The notes: a model not told the origin generated them from the letters alone. DNA of 64,000 nt from Nemophila menziesii (GCA_029959085.1 JARWIR010000008.1:15734001-15798000), one strand, 5' to 3'; shown: positions 46,291 through 60,261, numbered from the stretch's first letter. Numbers and translations are program-made.

Positions 46291-46650
46291 CTTGTCAGGG
46301 CTCGGATTGGATCCGATGTTTTTAAGGTATCTAGGCCACGTACATGTGTCTTACGTTTGCTGGCTTCAACCTCCAGGTTACAACGACAAAACTATTCAAA
46401 AGAAGCTGACACACGAATTCTTAAGAATTTCAACGAACTTAATAATGGTGCTTCTTTCTATCTCTCTTATAATTTTAGTGCTTTGAAAAATGAATTAATG
46501 AAATGGTTAAGTTGGCCAATTATTTCAAGTTGTAAAGATTAATGTAATATATTCACTTGGTTAAAATTATTTGAGATGGCTTGCCAAAGATTGTGATGTT
46601 TCATTTTGGAGTTACGTTGTATTAATTTAAGATACAACGTTTACTTAAAG
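46291..46650 (+). other. Open stretch of unknown nature
   Basis: An AG (46288-46289, TTGTCAG) could be a splice acceptor for a short open stretch (46292-46486 or 46357-46542 in two frames). I recognise neither product. It may be the remains of the gene whose promoter lies at 44980. Confidence 0.25.
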
Positions 46651-46654
46651 GACC

Positions 46655-46775
46655 AAAAACTTGGGCTGGTCCAGATGGTATGAACCTAAGGCCCAAAAGC
46701 CCAACAAAGCTAATGATCCAGGTTCAAACCCTACAAGGCATTTATTTATTTTTTCTTTTTTTGATTATGACAGAA
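46655..46775 (+). repeat. tRNA-derived SINE-like sequence
   Basis: A-box-like TGGTCCAGATGGTATG (about 46668) and a perfect B-box GGTTCAAACCC (46731 onwards) are followed by a T-rich tail (ATTTATTTATTTTTTC), the usual layout of plant tRNA-derived SINEs. Confidence 0.5.
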
Positions 46776-46867
46776 AGAAATAAAATAACATATATTGACT
46801 AACAATCCCCACATGAATGGAAATTGACTAACCACCTTAAAAAAATGCAAAAGAATGCTAAACACTT

Positions 46868-46887
46868 GAGAGAGAGAGAGAGAGAGA
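46868..46887. repeat. GA microsatellite
   Basis: An AGAGAG run in a non-coding region left of the Copia remnant. Confidence 0.85.
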
Positions 46888-46889
46888 AT

Positions 46890-49800
46890 CGTAAAAGAAT
46901 ACTACATCGAGAAAGGTAGCTTTTGGCCTTGAACCTTCTGTAGTAAGAGCTATCGAATTTACTTGCTAACTACTGTACGTGATGTCTAGAACTATTCAGC
47001 TTTTTTGTAAACCAAGACAATAGAACTTACACAGTTTACTTTCAAACATTATTTGGTTCTCACGGTTGTGTCCATTTACGGCCCTGGACAACTCCTGGTA
47101 TTTCATGAATAACCGTCGGTGAATTTCGTTTTTAAAAATTCTTGTAGGGCGGCCCTACCAATGTTATTCATATAGGTGGTCTCTTGTCGAGAGTATTCTG
47201 CAGTACTATATCTTATGTTATCGAAGATACAAGAACCATTAAAAGTTTAACTTATCCTTCACTTTTACAAGTAGCAATGTTTAATTTTGTCCTAGGAATG
47301 GTTTGGGGAGGTCTCCCCATAGTGCGTCGCACCAAGTTGCAGTTTCATGATTTAGTTTTCCCTTTGAACCTAGATTGTGGGATCTCCACTCTGCTAGGTA
47401 GGGTTCCCATCATGGCAACTCAGCTTTCGTAGGCTTAAGACCCATTCCTTTTGACAACACTCGCACTTGCTCTCTTTGTAGACTTTTGATCAGTGGATCT
47501 GCTATATTATCTTTTGATCGAACATAATCAACTGTGATAACTCCGTTTGAGAGAAGTTGTCTAACGGTTTTGTGTCTACGATGTATGTGTATAGACTTAC
47601 CGTTATACATTTCGTTTAGTGCCCTACCAATGGCACTTTGACTATCTCAATGTATGCAGATAGCTGACGCATGCTTTGGCCAATTAAGAATATCCTCTAA
47701 GAAATTCTTAAGCCACTCGGCTTCCTCAGTAGCTTTGTATAAAGCTATTAACTCAGATTCCATAGTGGATCTAGCTATGCACGTTTGCTTAGTGGATTCC
47801 CAAGACACGGCTCCTCCTCACAACATATAGAAAAATACACTTGTGGATTTTGAGTCGGTGGAGTCTGATATCCAGTTTGTATCACTGTATCCTTCTAGTA
47901 CAGCTGGATAACCTGTGTACAACAATCATTCGTTCATAGTGTATCTAAGATACCTTAGAACTCATACAATAGCAATCCAGTGGTTCTTTCCTGGATTATG
48001 TGTAAACCTACTTATCTTGCTTACTGCATGTGCTATATCTGGCCTAGTGCAGTTTGTTAGGTACACGAGACACCCAATAACCCGAGAGTACTCCAACTAG
48101 ATCGTATCACCAATTTTCTAGCAAGATGTGAATTTACATCAACATGTGTCTTGGAAATATTTGTGTCGCCATTACTAAATTTGTTTAATACTTTCTCAAT
48201 ATAGTGTGACTGAGTACTATAAATCTATAATACCTTCAGATGTTTGGAGAATCTTGATACCCAAAGTAACATCCGCAAGGCCTAGATCTTTCATGTCAAA
48301 ATTACTTGAAAGCATCCTCTTGGTGAATGTAATCACATCATTGTTACTTCCAATGATTAACACATCATCCACATATAAACAGACAATGACATAACTATCT
48401 CATTTCGTTTTACATAAACGCATTTGTCACATTCATTGATCTTGAAATCATTTGAGATCATGAATCTATAAAATTTGTCATGTCATTGCTTCGGTTCCTG
48501 TTTTAAACCATATAAAGATTTAACAAGCTTACATACTTGGGTCTCCTTCCCTGGAACTACGTAACCCTCAGGTTATTCCATATATATATCTTCATTTAGT
48601 TCTCCATTTAGGAAAGCTGTTTTTACATCCATTTGATTAATTTCGAGCTTGTATATTCAAGCTATAGTGATTATCATCCGAATGGATGATATTCTCATGA
48701 CTGGAGAATAAGTATCAAAATAGTCAAGTCCTTCTCTTTGACTATAATCATTTCCAACAAGGCGAGCCTTGTATTTCTTAATAGACCCATCGGTCGTTAG
48801 TTTCTTCTTGAATATCCATTTGCATCCAAGTGTGTTATTCCCAGGATGGAGATACACTAGTTCCCACGTATGGTTTTGCATAATGGATTCTATCTCACTA
48901 TTTACCGCTTCTTATAGTAAGAGGCGTCAGGGTTTAACATAGCATTGTTGAATGTTTGTGTTTCGTCATTTATTCTTGTTTCTCCTTCATTTGGCAATGA
49001 TTCTTGATATTGCTCTTCTTGAGTTGTATCACGTGTTCTTTTTCAAGGAACCAGATTCTGGTGTGGTCTTGTACGGAAAGGTTGTTTCAAAGAAATATGC
49101 ATTTTTTGATTCAATCACCGTATTGACGTGAATGTCAACATGACAAGATTTGTGTTCCAGGAATCTTTATGCAAAACTGTTATGAGCATATCCAATAAAG
49201 ACGCAATCAATGGTCTTTGGTCCTATTTTGACCATTTTAGGAGCAGAAATTGATACATTTGTCAAGCATCCCCACACTTTTAAATATTTGAAAGGAGGTG
49301 GTTTTCGTTTCCATAATTCGTAAAAAGTTACCTTCTTGTGTGATACCTTCTTGAGGATGTGATTTGTGGTGAGCAAATCCTCTCAACTTCTGTGGTAACC
49401 TTGAGTTAATCAGTAAGGTATTCATCATTTCCTTCAACGTGCGGTTTTTGCGTTCAGCAATTCCGTTTTGTTGAGACGAGTAGGGGGCCGTGTTTTGATG
49501 GATGTTCCATGTTTAGCGCAAAACTCCTCAAAATGAGACACATATTCTCCTCCCCTATTTGTTATAAGATTCTTAATCTTTTTATTTAGTTGATTCTCAA
49601 CTTCAGTTTTGTATTGAATAAATGCTTCAAAGGCCTCATCCTTACTTCGAAGCAAGTATATTTGACAATACCTTGTGCAATCGTCAATGAAATTTATGAA
49701 ATACTTTTTACCACTTCTAGTTTGCACAAATTTCAAGTCACATATGTCACTGTGAATTAACTCTAAAGGTACTAGAGTCCTTTCTATAGATTTAAATAAG

Positions 49801-50040
49801 GTTTTTATTAATTTTGAGTCAACGCATACTTCACATTCCTTTTGAGAATTGAAGTTCACATTAGTTAGTAACCCGACGTTTACTAACTTATTTAATGAAC
49901 CAAAATTAACATCCCCTAATCTATCGTGCCATAAATTAGGTGATTCAAGGATATATTACTTTCTCGATTACATTTTGGTAGGTACTACGGTACATTCATC
50001 TTAAATAAACCATCACATAGGTACCATTTGCCCACAAATA
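46890..50040 (-). mobile_element. Decayed Ty1/copia element (pol), truncated
   Basis: Read on the minus strand from the right: GAG-pre-integrase (WYLCDGLFKMNV near 50010; LWHDRLGDVNFGSLNKL near 49900); integrase core (49859-49434; LELIHSDICDL, FIDDCTRYCQIYL, then TNRGGEY where TDNGGEY-type sequence is usual, so the second catalytic Asp is Asn); the integrase end (WGCLTNVSI near 49270); reverse transcriptase (48881-48657; LGCKWIFKKKLTTDG, KARLVGNDYSQREGLDYFDTYSP); and the RNase H end (47610-47410; DYVRSKDNIADPLIK). The frames are broken by many indels and stops. The 3' non-coding part continues to about 46890. LTRs and gag were not found. Confidence 0.8.
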
Positions 50041-50194
50041 TCCCACCAAAAAAAAGACTAGGAAGAGAAATAGCAAATGTTTGTTTTTTTCATGATATAA
50101 TGATAGGACTCAGGTTTAATAAGTATAATATTTTAGTTTTGGGTTTCCTTTTGCTCCACAGTAACTCCAATTTATTGTCCCTTTTTTTGACAGG

Positions 50195-50268
50195 CCTAAC
50201 AGAACTCGAGTCCCTGAATCTCAATGGTTATAATGGTATAATTGATGCTGACATGAAAGCTCTTTAAG
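50195..50268 (+). pseudogene. Orphan leucine-rich-repeat exon
   Basis: Between TTTTTTGACAG and a TTTAAG/GTACTT donor lies one exon reading LTELESLNLNGYNGI then DADMKAL, a single plant-type LRR (consensus LTxLxSLNLxxxxI). A T-rich intron-like stretch precedes it. A TAA stop lies at its 3' end, and no other exons of such a gene are present on either side. Likely a captured or left-over gene piece between the Copia remnant and the PB1 gene. Confidence 0.55.
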
Positions 50269-50711
50269 GTACTTATACACCGCAAGTTAGATCAGAAAAA
50301 ACACAAAATTTTGCCCAATTTAAATAAATTTGTTCACATGAATCCATATGATATATAAAGATAACATAAAACTAGTATGCAAGAAGTTTATAATTTTTTT
50401 CAGTATATTCCCCATCAACTTTCTAGTAGAAGCACTTCTACTATAAATGGTACAGAATAAGAACACCCTACTATCCCAAAAATATTTAGCGCTATACACA
50501 TAAATATCTTTTGAATACCTGAATTTTTGTAGACTAAATTTGCACAAGAATGCTATTACTAAAATATACCTCACAACTACCTTAGCCTGTTAATTGCACT
50601 GTAAGCCCATAAAAATATAATTTTTATCATAGAAATTATTACAAATAACAAAATAGATCAAAGGCTAAGAAGATAGTTAGGGAGGCACGTTGTTTGAGGA
50701 AGGTATGTATT

Positions 50712-52035
<1,324 letters not shown>

Positions 52036-52104
52036 CGTGATGGCGGTGAGGTAAGACGCACAGTGGACGTATGGGGTGAGAGGATGAGTTGGGTTTTCCG
52101 TACT

Positions 52105-52714
52105 AATGAGTAATGACTGAGTTGCTTAGAGTTTTCCTATTAATAACCCTTTTTTTATTTCAAAGTATAGATATATTATAAATAAATAGTTTGAAAAGGT
52201 TACAAATTTTTTTGTTCAAATAAAAAAAGGTTACAAAAATTTAGCCTATTTCTAGGTTGTTGTCATACAATTGTAAACTAACTAGGTTAGGATACACTAC
52301 CAAACAAGGTAAAATTAGAATTCAATAATTTAACAAAACCGTAAATATTACAAATTAAATTTTTAATTGAATGATAAATAATTGTTTGATTTGAAGACAA
52401 ATGATAAATAATGAGTAATGACTAAGTTGCTTAGAGTTTTCCTATTAATAACTTCTTCTTTTTTTCAAAGTATAGATATATTATAAATAAATAGTTTGAA
52501 AAGGTTACAAATTTTTTTGTTCAAATAAAAAAAGGTTACAAAAATTTAGCCTATTTCTAGGTTGTTGTCATACAATTGTAAACTAACTAGGTTAGGATAC
52601 ACTACCAAACAAGGTAAAATTAGAATTCAACAATTTAACAAAACCGTAAATATTACAAATTAAATTTTTAATTGAATGATAAATAATTGTTTGATTTGAA
52701 GACAAATGATTCAT
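52105..52714. repeat. 305-bp tandem duplication
   Basis: The block starting AATGAGTAATGACT at 52105 repeats at 52410. The two copies differ at only a handful of positions, chiefly the T-rich run (CCCTTTTTTT versus CTTCTTCTTT). It lies just upstream of the PB1 gene and has no coding content. Confidence 0.92.
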
Positions 52715-52744
52715 AATCTTTTCTGCATCTTTCTTTATGATAAC

Positions 52745-53480
52745 TTTTCCACTGGATACTCCGACGCCATTTCTCCAGCTTTAAGAATGTCTGTCGCTTC
52801 TGCCTCCAGTACCGAGTCTGCTTCCACTTTTCAACTCTTACCTGATACAAAATCCCCGTTAGAGTTTCTGGCATCAAAGTTTATTTTTAAAGAAATTTGA
52901 AGAAGGTTTTTTTCATTTTTATTTAAATTTTGTATTATGAATTGTATTATTAGGATTAAGATTTTGAATAATATTATTATCATTATTCTTGTACTTCCAT
53001 GAAATTTGAATCACTTGGGTTTGAAATTTTATAATATTATTTCCATACTATTAAAGTTATATTTAATGTTATTACCGGGTCACATTTGCTATTATTATAG
53101 ACAAAGTTATTTTTGTCGTTCCAGATCTGCCATAGAATTGTACATATTAATTCCAAAATTCTATCTGTTTCGTTAATTTTTCTAGCAATTTCTTAGGTAT
53201 CGATTAAAATCCATTGGTCCAACCTATTATTAGTTTCATTATCTGTTTTAATATTAAAAGGGCTTGTTTGCCATACACCTCTAGCCCACTGACATCTAAA
53301 GAGAATGTGCTTTACAGTTTCTACATTCTCATTACAAATTTTACATATATTAGTATCATTACATTTACGGTTTAATAGATGTTCTTCAGCAGGTAATAAA
53401 GTTTTTAAGGCTCTCCACAAAAGGTTTCTAATTTTAGTTGGAGTTTCCATTTTCCAAATCCTGTTCAAAATATCTTTAGT
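52745..53480 (-). pseudogene. LINE fragment: zf-RVT and RNase H pieces
   Basis: The zf-RVT domain is open at 53468-53193 (IRNLLWRALKTLLPAEEHL; CKICNENVETVKHILFRCQWA). Further along the same strand (52890-52760) an RNase H piece reads RNSNGDFVSG, then VLEAEATDILKAGEMA, with a stop between. It is a diverged LINE family, different from the 24411-26213 one. Confidence 0.7.
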
Positions 53481-53599
53481 ATCATTTGTAGAAGAGTTTG
53501 GTATTTGTTGTTCTTTAACTTTATTTTTATCATTTTCTTCCGATTTGAGTTTATTAACTCACTTAAAACAAGCCCAAGTCCGAATTATTTACTAAAAAT

Positions 53600-54610
53600 A
53601 GATCTTTTGACTTTATTTTTACACATAACTCATTTTAACAAAGTCAGAAAGCCAGAGAGAAAGTTAGAAGCTAGGAAAAGGAAGAAGCCAAGAGCTGGAG
53701 AATTCATCTTCTCCAATTCACAGCCAAAATCCAATTCCTAATTAGATTTCTTTTATTTATTTTCTTTCTGTAAAACATGAACATCTTTAATTTTATTTAT
53801 TTTGTCTTTATTTCAATTATGATCTAATTTTCCTTTGTACTTGAGAATCGCAAACTGGGTTGAACCCAAACTAGATTAATTTATGTTTTTCCGATTTGGG
53901 ATTTAAGAATTTAAATTGAACTATTATTTTATGTTGGATTTTATTTTATGCTTTATTTATTATCCTTAGAGTCATTAACTAAGTGTGAGTTTTAGTATTT
54001 AGTCTATCCAATATAGTGGCGTATTGATCACCTCGACGGGGGGTTTAGATACAAAACTAGGTAATTGCTGTTGGTATCCGCCAATGACCTTGACAGGCTT
54101 GACTAGCCAATAGTCAATGTGGTAAGTTTTAATCATCTGAAATTAGTTTTAATCATCCTGACGGAGTTTAGAATACCGTATGAGAGCTTTTAGGTCCACC
54201 CTGACGGGGGCTAAGAGACTTTAGAATCTCGACTAGCATAAATATAATTATTCGACCCTTAACAGAAAATATTAATTAAGAAGGTTTAGGTGAAGCCCTA
54301 GCAAGACTCAAGTACTACTTCTTTCCTTGCGTCTACAGCTTTCATTTGCATTATTTTTATTTTAGCTTACTTTATTTAATCTTTAATTTACTTTTGCATT
54401 CTAGTTGATAATCAAAAACCCAAAAACACTCTTTTATATCATTTACTTTTCCGTATTTGCAATTATCTCACTATTTGATCCACACTTGAGTTGTACCTAA
54501 TCTGTCCCTGCGAATGAAACTGATTTATCGGTTTATTACTTGGACAACCGTACACTTGCGGTTTGTGAATCCTCAACTTTAGCATTTTATTTTATATCAC
54601 ACACGGAACC
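53600..54610. mobile_element. LTR-like sequence, probable Ty3/gypsy
   Basis: Non-coding. It holds the phrases ACTTGAGAATCG, CTGACGGGGG(C), and near the right end GTCCCTGCGAATGAAACTGA followed by GTACACTTGCGGT, which are typical of LTR ends and leaders in plant Gypsy (Tat/Athila-like) elements as I know them. It resembles 23830-24400. Internal coding parts are absent, so it is a solo LTR or fragment. Confidence 0.45.
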
Positions 54611-55184
54611 ACCAGTGTGCAAGGAAGAAGCGAGTCATTCTTTCGGAATTCTTAGTTCTATATAAAACGCAAGGCTTATGGCTCTATTTATAGGAGAAAC
54701 GGCCTGCCAGAATCCTCACAATAAAGGTCGGTGTTGAAGACGTCATAAATTCAGACGTTTTGCGCAACAATTGAGCCTTCATGGTGGAATATTTTGAATT
54801 AAGTTTGAGTTAATGAGACATCAAATTTTCGACGTTTTGTCTTATGTTGGGGATAATTTGGAGCACCAAGAACTTGTATAAATACTAGCTTCTCTTCAAA
54901 ACTTGGTTTCATTTTTTGTTTCCCAAGACTCCCTCACGCCACTACAACAGCCGCTGCTGGGCGGGTGGTGGTGGTGGTGTGCGCATGTGGGGCCTTCCCA
55001 ATTTTCCTTTAGCTTCTATAGTGTTAAGTCATTTGAAATGAATGGAAAGGTAAGAAATTAAATACTCATATATTTTCTTCTCAAATTTCTATGTGAGACT
55101 TTTTAACAAATAATTTTTTTTCACTTCTCCCACGAGTATGAAATAATTAAAAAAAGAAAATCTCTTTAATTATAGTAATTTCAC
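54611..55184. other. Unassigned DNA; left half of a diverged 120-bp repeat
   Basis: No gene. The part from about 55067 (TTTTCTTCTCAAATTTCTATG ... CTTCTCCCA ... CTCTTTAATTATAGTAATTTCA) has a diverged second copy right after the LINE (57665-57775). Confidence 0.55.
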
Positions 55185-55197
55185 CATTTTCTTTCTC

Positions 55198-57662
55198 TCG
55201 CAGATGATTTAATCCTTTTTTCGAAAACTTCTATTCATAATTTGGATATTTTGTAGGAAACACTTCAATGGTTCAGTCATGACGTGGGCCAGACGATTCG
55301 TAAGGAGAAATCTCTTATTTATTTCTCTCGCAACACAAAGGAGAGCGATGCTATAGACACTACAACTAAGAGTGGTTATTCTAGGAGTATGGAGCTTGGT
55401 AAATATCTGGGAGTTCATATTCTCTCGGGAAAGGAAGCCGCGCGGGTTTTATGGGGAGCTGATTCACAATTTAAAAGGTGCTCTAGCGAAATGGAAAGTG
55501 AGCACTCTCTCATTGGCAGTGCGTATTACATTATCCCAGCCAGTGTGGATTACCAAACCAATGTATATGATGCAAGTTGAGAGACTTCCAAGGTATGTAT
55601 GTGAGGAAATAGATAGAATACGGAGAGGTTTCATTTGGGGTTTTGCGGTTGATAAAAAACGGATTCATTGGGTTGCGTGGGAGGATATTTGTCGACCCAA
55701 GTGTATGCGTGGTTTGGGTTCCGAACAGCTGAGGATATGAATATGGCTTTGTTGGGTAAACTAGGGTGGAAACTACTTCAAGACGTTAGGGTATTATGGG
55801 TTCAAGTGTTGTGTCACAAATATTTTAGTTGGAGTGTATTGCATTATGTCAATCGTTTTACTGACTCCCAGATTTGTAGGGCTATCGTGGAAGGTATTGT
55901 CGTAGTTAGACGGGGATCCCGATGGTCCTTTCGAAATGGCGAGAAGGTCGCGTTTTGGTTAGATGTGTGTGTGGGTAATACACCGCTTATTAATTCAGCT
56001 ATTCGAGACATTCAGGGATGAGAGTTGTATAATAAGATTAGTGATTACCGAACAGGGGATGGAGCGTGGGTGTGGGAGAGTTTTTAGTCGCTACTCCCGG
56101 TTTTGAAGCTACTTGAGATTGGAAACAGTAACATTACGTTTGGAGAGGAGGGGACAGATCTGTTATCATGGGAATGCACGTCGATGGTATTTTCTCGGTT
56201 AAGTCTGCGTATTGGGAGCTTAATCAAGAGGTTAGGTACAGCTAGATGAATTGGGATAAAGTTAGAAAGTCCAATGTCCGCAAAAAGATAGGTTTTTACT
56301 TTGGAGAGCTATTCGAGATATATTAGCTACAGGTCGGAATCTCGCTAAAAAGGGGATGGATGTGTCTAGTTTGTGTGTGTGGTGTGGTGTTGAAGAGGAG
56401 ACTTCCCTCCATAATTTTAGGGGATTGCTCTCTTGTGAGGAATATATGGGCAGGAATTTGGAAAGTAGGGGTTGTGGAGGGAGAGTGGAAAGTGTTGGAT
56501 AAGTTAGGGAGTGTGGATGAGCTGCATATTAGGGAGGAGAGTGGGAGGGATACAGTGTTAGAGGAAGTTTGGCTGGCATATGAAACAGCTGCAGCAGCTG
56601 TGATAGGGGGTGTACAGCAGTTGGGTGGTCAAGGCTTTGACAGTAGGGACGTTACAGCTGCTCCGGGATTTCTACAGCTGGAAGATAGTGTTTCAGCGCA
56701 TCAGCAAGCTGGTTCGGGTGCGGATACAGGGACTGATCGGCAGCAGCAAAGCTTGGACTTCAGCGGGATGCATCAACAACTTCGATTTGGTTCGGGAAAT
56801 GACCAGGCGGGCCCACCGAGTGAGGTTGAATTGCAGCAGCAGGGAGTAACATGGTGGGAGAGAAATATTTCATGTAAGCTTTTATTTGCTGGTTTGCCAT
56901 GGTGTTTAATTTTTGTAGCAATTATTGAATCCATTTGGTCTTTTCGAACTGAGTCTATATTTCGTGGCGGGAGTCCACCTTCGTTTGGGGATGTGTTTCG
57001 GAAAGCAACAGGTCTTGCTAGGAGTTATTTACGAGTGTGGGGTACAGATGGAGTAATAGGAAAAGAGCTAAGTTAGGGGTGGAATTAATTAGCTGGAAGA
57101 AACCTAATGTTGGGTATAAGCTGAACACGGATGGAAGCATGAATCGTGTTAAAGACTAAGGGGGGGAGCAGGTGGTATCATTCGTGATTCGGAAGGGATG
57201 TGGATTTGTGGTTTTTCTAGACTGGTTAGATGTAACTTGAGAGTGAGTGGCAATTTAGGAAGGTGCTATTATAGCTGAACAAAAAGGATTACGAGAGGTG
57301 CGTATCGAGGTGGATTCTCTGGAAGCGATACATCTAATTGAAAGGGGTACAAGTGGAAGAGGTCGGGTTCAATATGGGTGGAGAAATTCAAGAAATTTTG
57401 AGGCGTAATCGGGGTTTTGTAATTGAGCATATTTTAGGGAAGCGAATTGTTGTGCGAATTGGCTGGCGCGTCAAGGATTACACCAGAGGATTCTATTTGC
57501 AAGGTATGAGGACTCCCCAGATGGCATTTGGAGTTTACTTACAAATGATAGATTTGGCTGGAAATCGCCTCGGCTAACCTTTAGTCCGGGCCTTGATACT
57601 GTGGTTTTCATGTAATAGTTTTATTTCATGGTCCATGTGGCCTCCCTGATGTATTAAAAAAA
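55198..57662 (+). mobile_element. 5'-truncated LINE (L1-like) with 13-bp TSD
   Basis: Target duplication CATTTTCTTTCTC at 55185-55197 and 57663-57675. A short A tail (TTAAAAAAA) precedes the right copy. The insertion begins inside the reverse transcriptase at the ADDLILF motif (the catalytic YADD region), then EKSLIYFSRN, GKYLGVHI, LAVRITLSQPVW and FIWGFAVDKKRIHWVAW. A zf-RVT region follows (about 56280-56420), and an RNase H domain begins near 57080 (KPNVGYKLNTDGSMN). Several frameshifts and stops occur. Truncation at the 5' end is the normal result of target-primed reverse transcription. An open stretch of 238 codons (56360-57076) covers the linker before RNase H. Confidence 0.9.
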
Positions 57663-57675
57663 CATTTTCTTTCTC

Positions 57676-58186
57676 AACTTCTGATGTGGGTATATTAATA
57701 AAGGAATATCTTTTTCTATTTCTCCCAATATTATGAAAGAATTAATAAAAAAGACTCTTTAATTTTAATAATTTCAACACTCAAAACTTCTACAACTTCT
57801 ACAACTTCTACAACTCCCAATGTTTTTGTTGATAATAGAATGATGGTGGACTCAAAAACATGGTTATGTTATCTGGATAGCCACAAACGATAATAGACCT
57901 TTTTTGGTTTATATTTATATATTAAATAGGTATGTTACATCTCTAAGTAAAACATAGTGGGTCTAAAGGTAAAATTAGCCATTAAATTGCGTAAACCAAT
58001 GGGCCTAACTAGAAAAGTAGAAGTAGAGGATGAACCGACACAACTGTTAGACCAATTCGTTTTACTATATATTATTATTAGATACTTGTCTAAGTTTAGA
58101 TTAGCAGCATCATGTATTCAGAAGAACAAAACAAAAAGAAAAAGTTTACCCGCCGCCTAGAACCAGAATTTCCTAATTCCAGAAAA
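57676..58186. other. Upstream region of the F-box gene
   Basis: It begins with the second copy of the 120-bp repeat (to about 57780), then CTTCTACAA triplicates (57790-57815). No clear promoter elements beyond AT-rich sequence were recognised. A featureless 67-codon ORF (57957-58160) ends just before the F-box start. Confidence 0.45.
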
Positions 58187-59578
58187 ATGGAAACTCGAAA
58201 AAGGAGTCGCCGATCGATTCTGGTAATTTATTGGATGCTCTTGCTAATATTATTTGTTTGTTGTATATTGGTATCAATAATCTAGATTTGTACTAAACGT
58301 GGTTTACAAGCCACCGTATTTTTTTAACATAAAGGGTTTATCATCAATTAACGTAGGGTTAGCAGCATACAACATACTTTTCTAGTTCCTCTGGTATCTA
58401 ATTAGATGCTCTTGCTAAAATAAATTAGTTTGTACAAAACGTAGTTTAATTAACAAATTTACACGAATTTTTTATGTTGTAAACTTAAATTCTTGCATTG
58501 ATACTGATAAATATATCTTTTTCATACTATTTAACAGATGAAAAATATGGACCTTGCTGGAACCGGAACATATGTACCTGTTGATGTAATTGCTGATATT
58601 TTGAGCCGATTGCCAGTAAAATCTGTACTAAAATTTAAATGTGTGTGCAAGTCATGGCTAATGATTACTCAGCAAAAGTTTTTCACTGACAAACATCTGA
58701 GTCGGAGCCAAATTGTTTACAATTATGAACCATATTATGAACCTAAATATGATGAAAAATATCTTCACGGATATTCCTGCAATGGCTTAGTGCTGGAGGT
58801 AAATCTAAAAACTGGTCTGCATCGCATAAGAAACCCGGCCACTAAACAAGTGCTTCAAGTGACATCAGCAATTCTTGAGAGAAGCTATAAATACTTTATT
58901 GGTTTTGATCCAACAAATAGTATGTATAAGTTGATTAATTTTTTCATTAAGGAAGGAACGGGTAATATAGGTGTTCGTATGTTAACTATTGGAAGTGATG
59001 ATGATCATGCTTGGAGATACCTTAATGATATTAATCTATTGTTTGGTGGGTTGAGAAGGCCATGCTGTGTAAGCCACAAGGATGTTATGTACGCTGCAAC
59101 TTATATCTGTCATGAACCGGAGAAAACAGATATACTTAGATTTACCATGGATGGGAAGAGCTCCATGAACATCAAGGTCCCTCAGAGTTTTCATTCAGTT
59201 CCAGGATTCAAATCTAATTATGACTTACAGCTGTTTATTTTGGGTGATGAGAAGCTGTCACTTGGGTTCATAATCAGACATAACCTCCATGTGTGGGTGT
59301 TGGAGAATTACGAGAAACACATATGGTCAGAGAAAAAGATTATACCTCTGGATTTTATCAAGGATTATCAAGATCCGGGTATGATTATTGTGCAGTCGTC
59401 ACCAAATTTAGTTCAACTTCGTGTTATTATCGCTAATCATTATGTGGAATATGATGTTCACTCCAAAACATATATATGCTTAGCCGAGGGACCCCTAGGC
59501 AGACAGCTTTTGTACAGTATTACTCCTTCTCTTGTATCCCTAAAAGGAATGCGTTCGGAGATTCTTGATCTTAGTTAA
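58187..59578 (+). CDS. F-box protein (FBA type), intact
   Basis: F-box proteins are substrate-choosing subunits of SCF ubiquitin ligases. Exon 1 (58187-58222) codes METRKRSRRSIL and ends /GTAATT. The intron ends TTTAACAG, and exon 2 (58538-59578) continues in frame, giving 358 aa. If the first exon is not used, the ATG at 58538 gives 346 aa. The F-box lies near the N-terminus (VPVDVIADILSRLPVKSVLKF, then CVCKSW). A CNGLVLEV motif, NPATKQ and an F-box-associated beta-propeller-like region follow. The stop is TAA at 59576-59578. There are no lesions. Such genes form large, fast-evolving families, so no orthologue or target can be named. It is the best intact gene in the window. Confidence 0.88.
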
Positions 59579-59977
59579 ATGGTTTATTTATTTATTATTA
59601 TTATTATTATTATTTGGCTTCAGCAACATCAATTTTCTTTTTATATATATTTGAAATATAAAGAGGGAAATACTTATAAAGACCTTATTAGAATACTAAT
59701 AAAACCCCTCCTCCTAGACCCTGACTACCTTATTAGAATCTAACTAAAAAGAAAAAAATAACTAAACGATTCTCCCCTCTCCCTTCTGTTTATATTTTAT
59801 TTAAAATGAAAAAGGAAAAATAAAATAAAAACCTTAGAACATGATTAATGGAGTCTTCAAATATTATATTCGAAAGCATAAAAGTAGAATTAGATGAAAG
59901 AAATAACATTAATCGTAATTTTAGAGACTAGCCAAATTTAGAGATTATTTAACTTTGTGAATGTCATAAAAAAAATG
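59579..59977. other. F-box gene 3' flank
   Basis: AT-rich. It contains an ATT microsatellite (59592-59613) and ATATAAAG-type sequence. It probably includes the F-box 3' UTR. No gene. Confidence 0.5.
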
Positions 59978-60261
59978 GGGCAATGCCCAATTAATTACAC
60001 GGAGAGTGTAAAAATTCCTAATTAATTACAACTTTAATTTAATTCCTACTTAAGCAAAAAAAGAAAAAAAGATTACAAAAAGGGTCAATGCCCCAAAAAA
60101 TCAAACTAATATTATTCTTGCCCCAAAGAATCATCATTTAATTAAGTAGAACTAGATTACCTATTTACCCTTAAAGTACAATTAACAAAAGAAAAACAAA
60201 AACTAAAAAATAAAACATAACATTTCAATCAGACTAATTATTTTACACACACTACACATTT

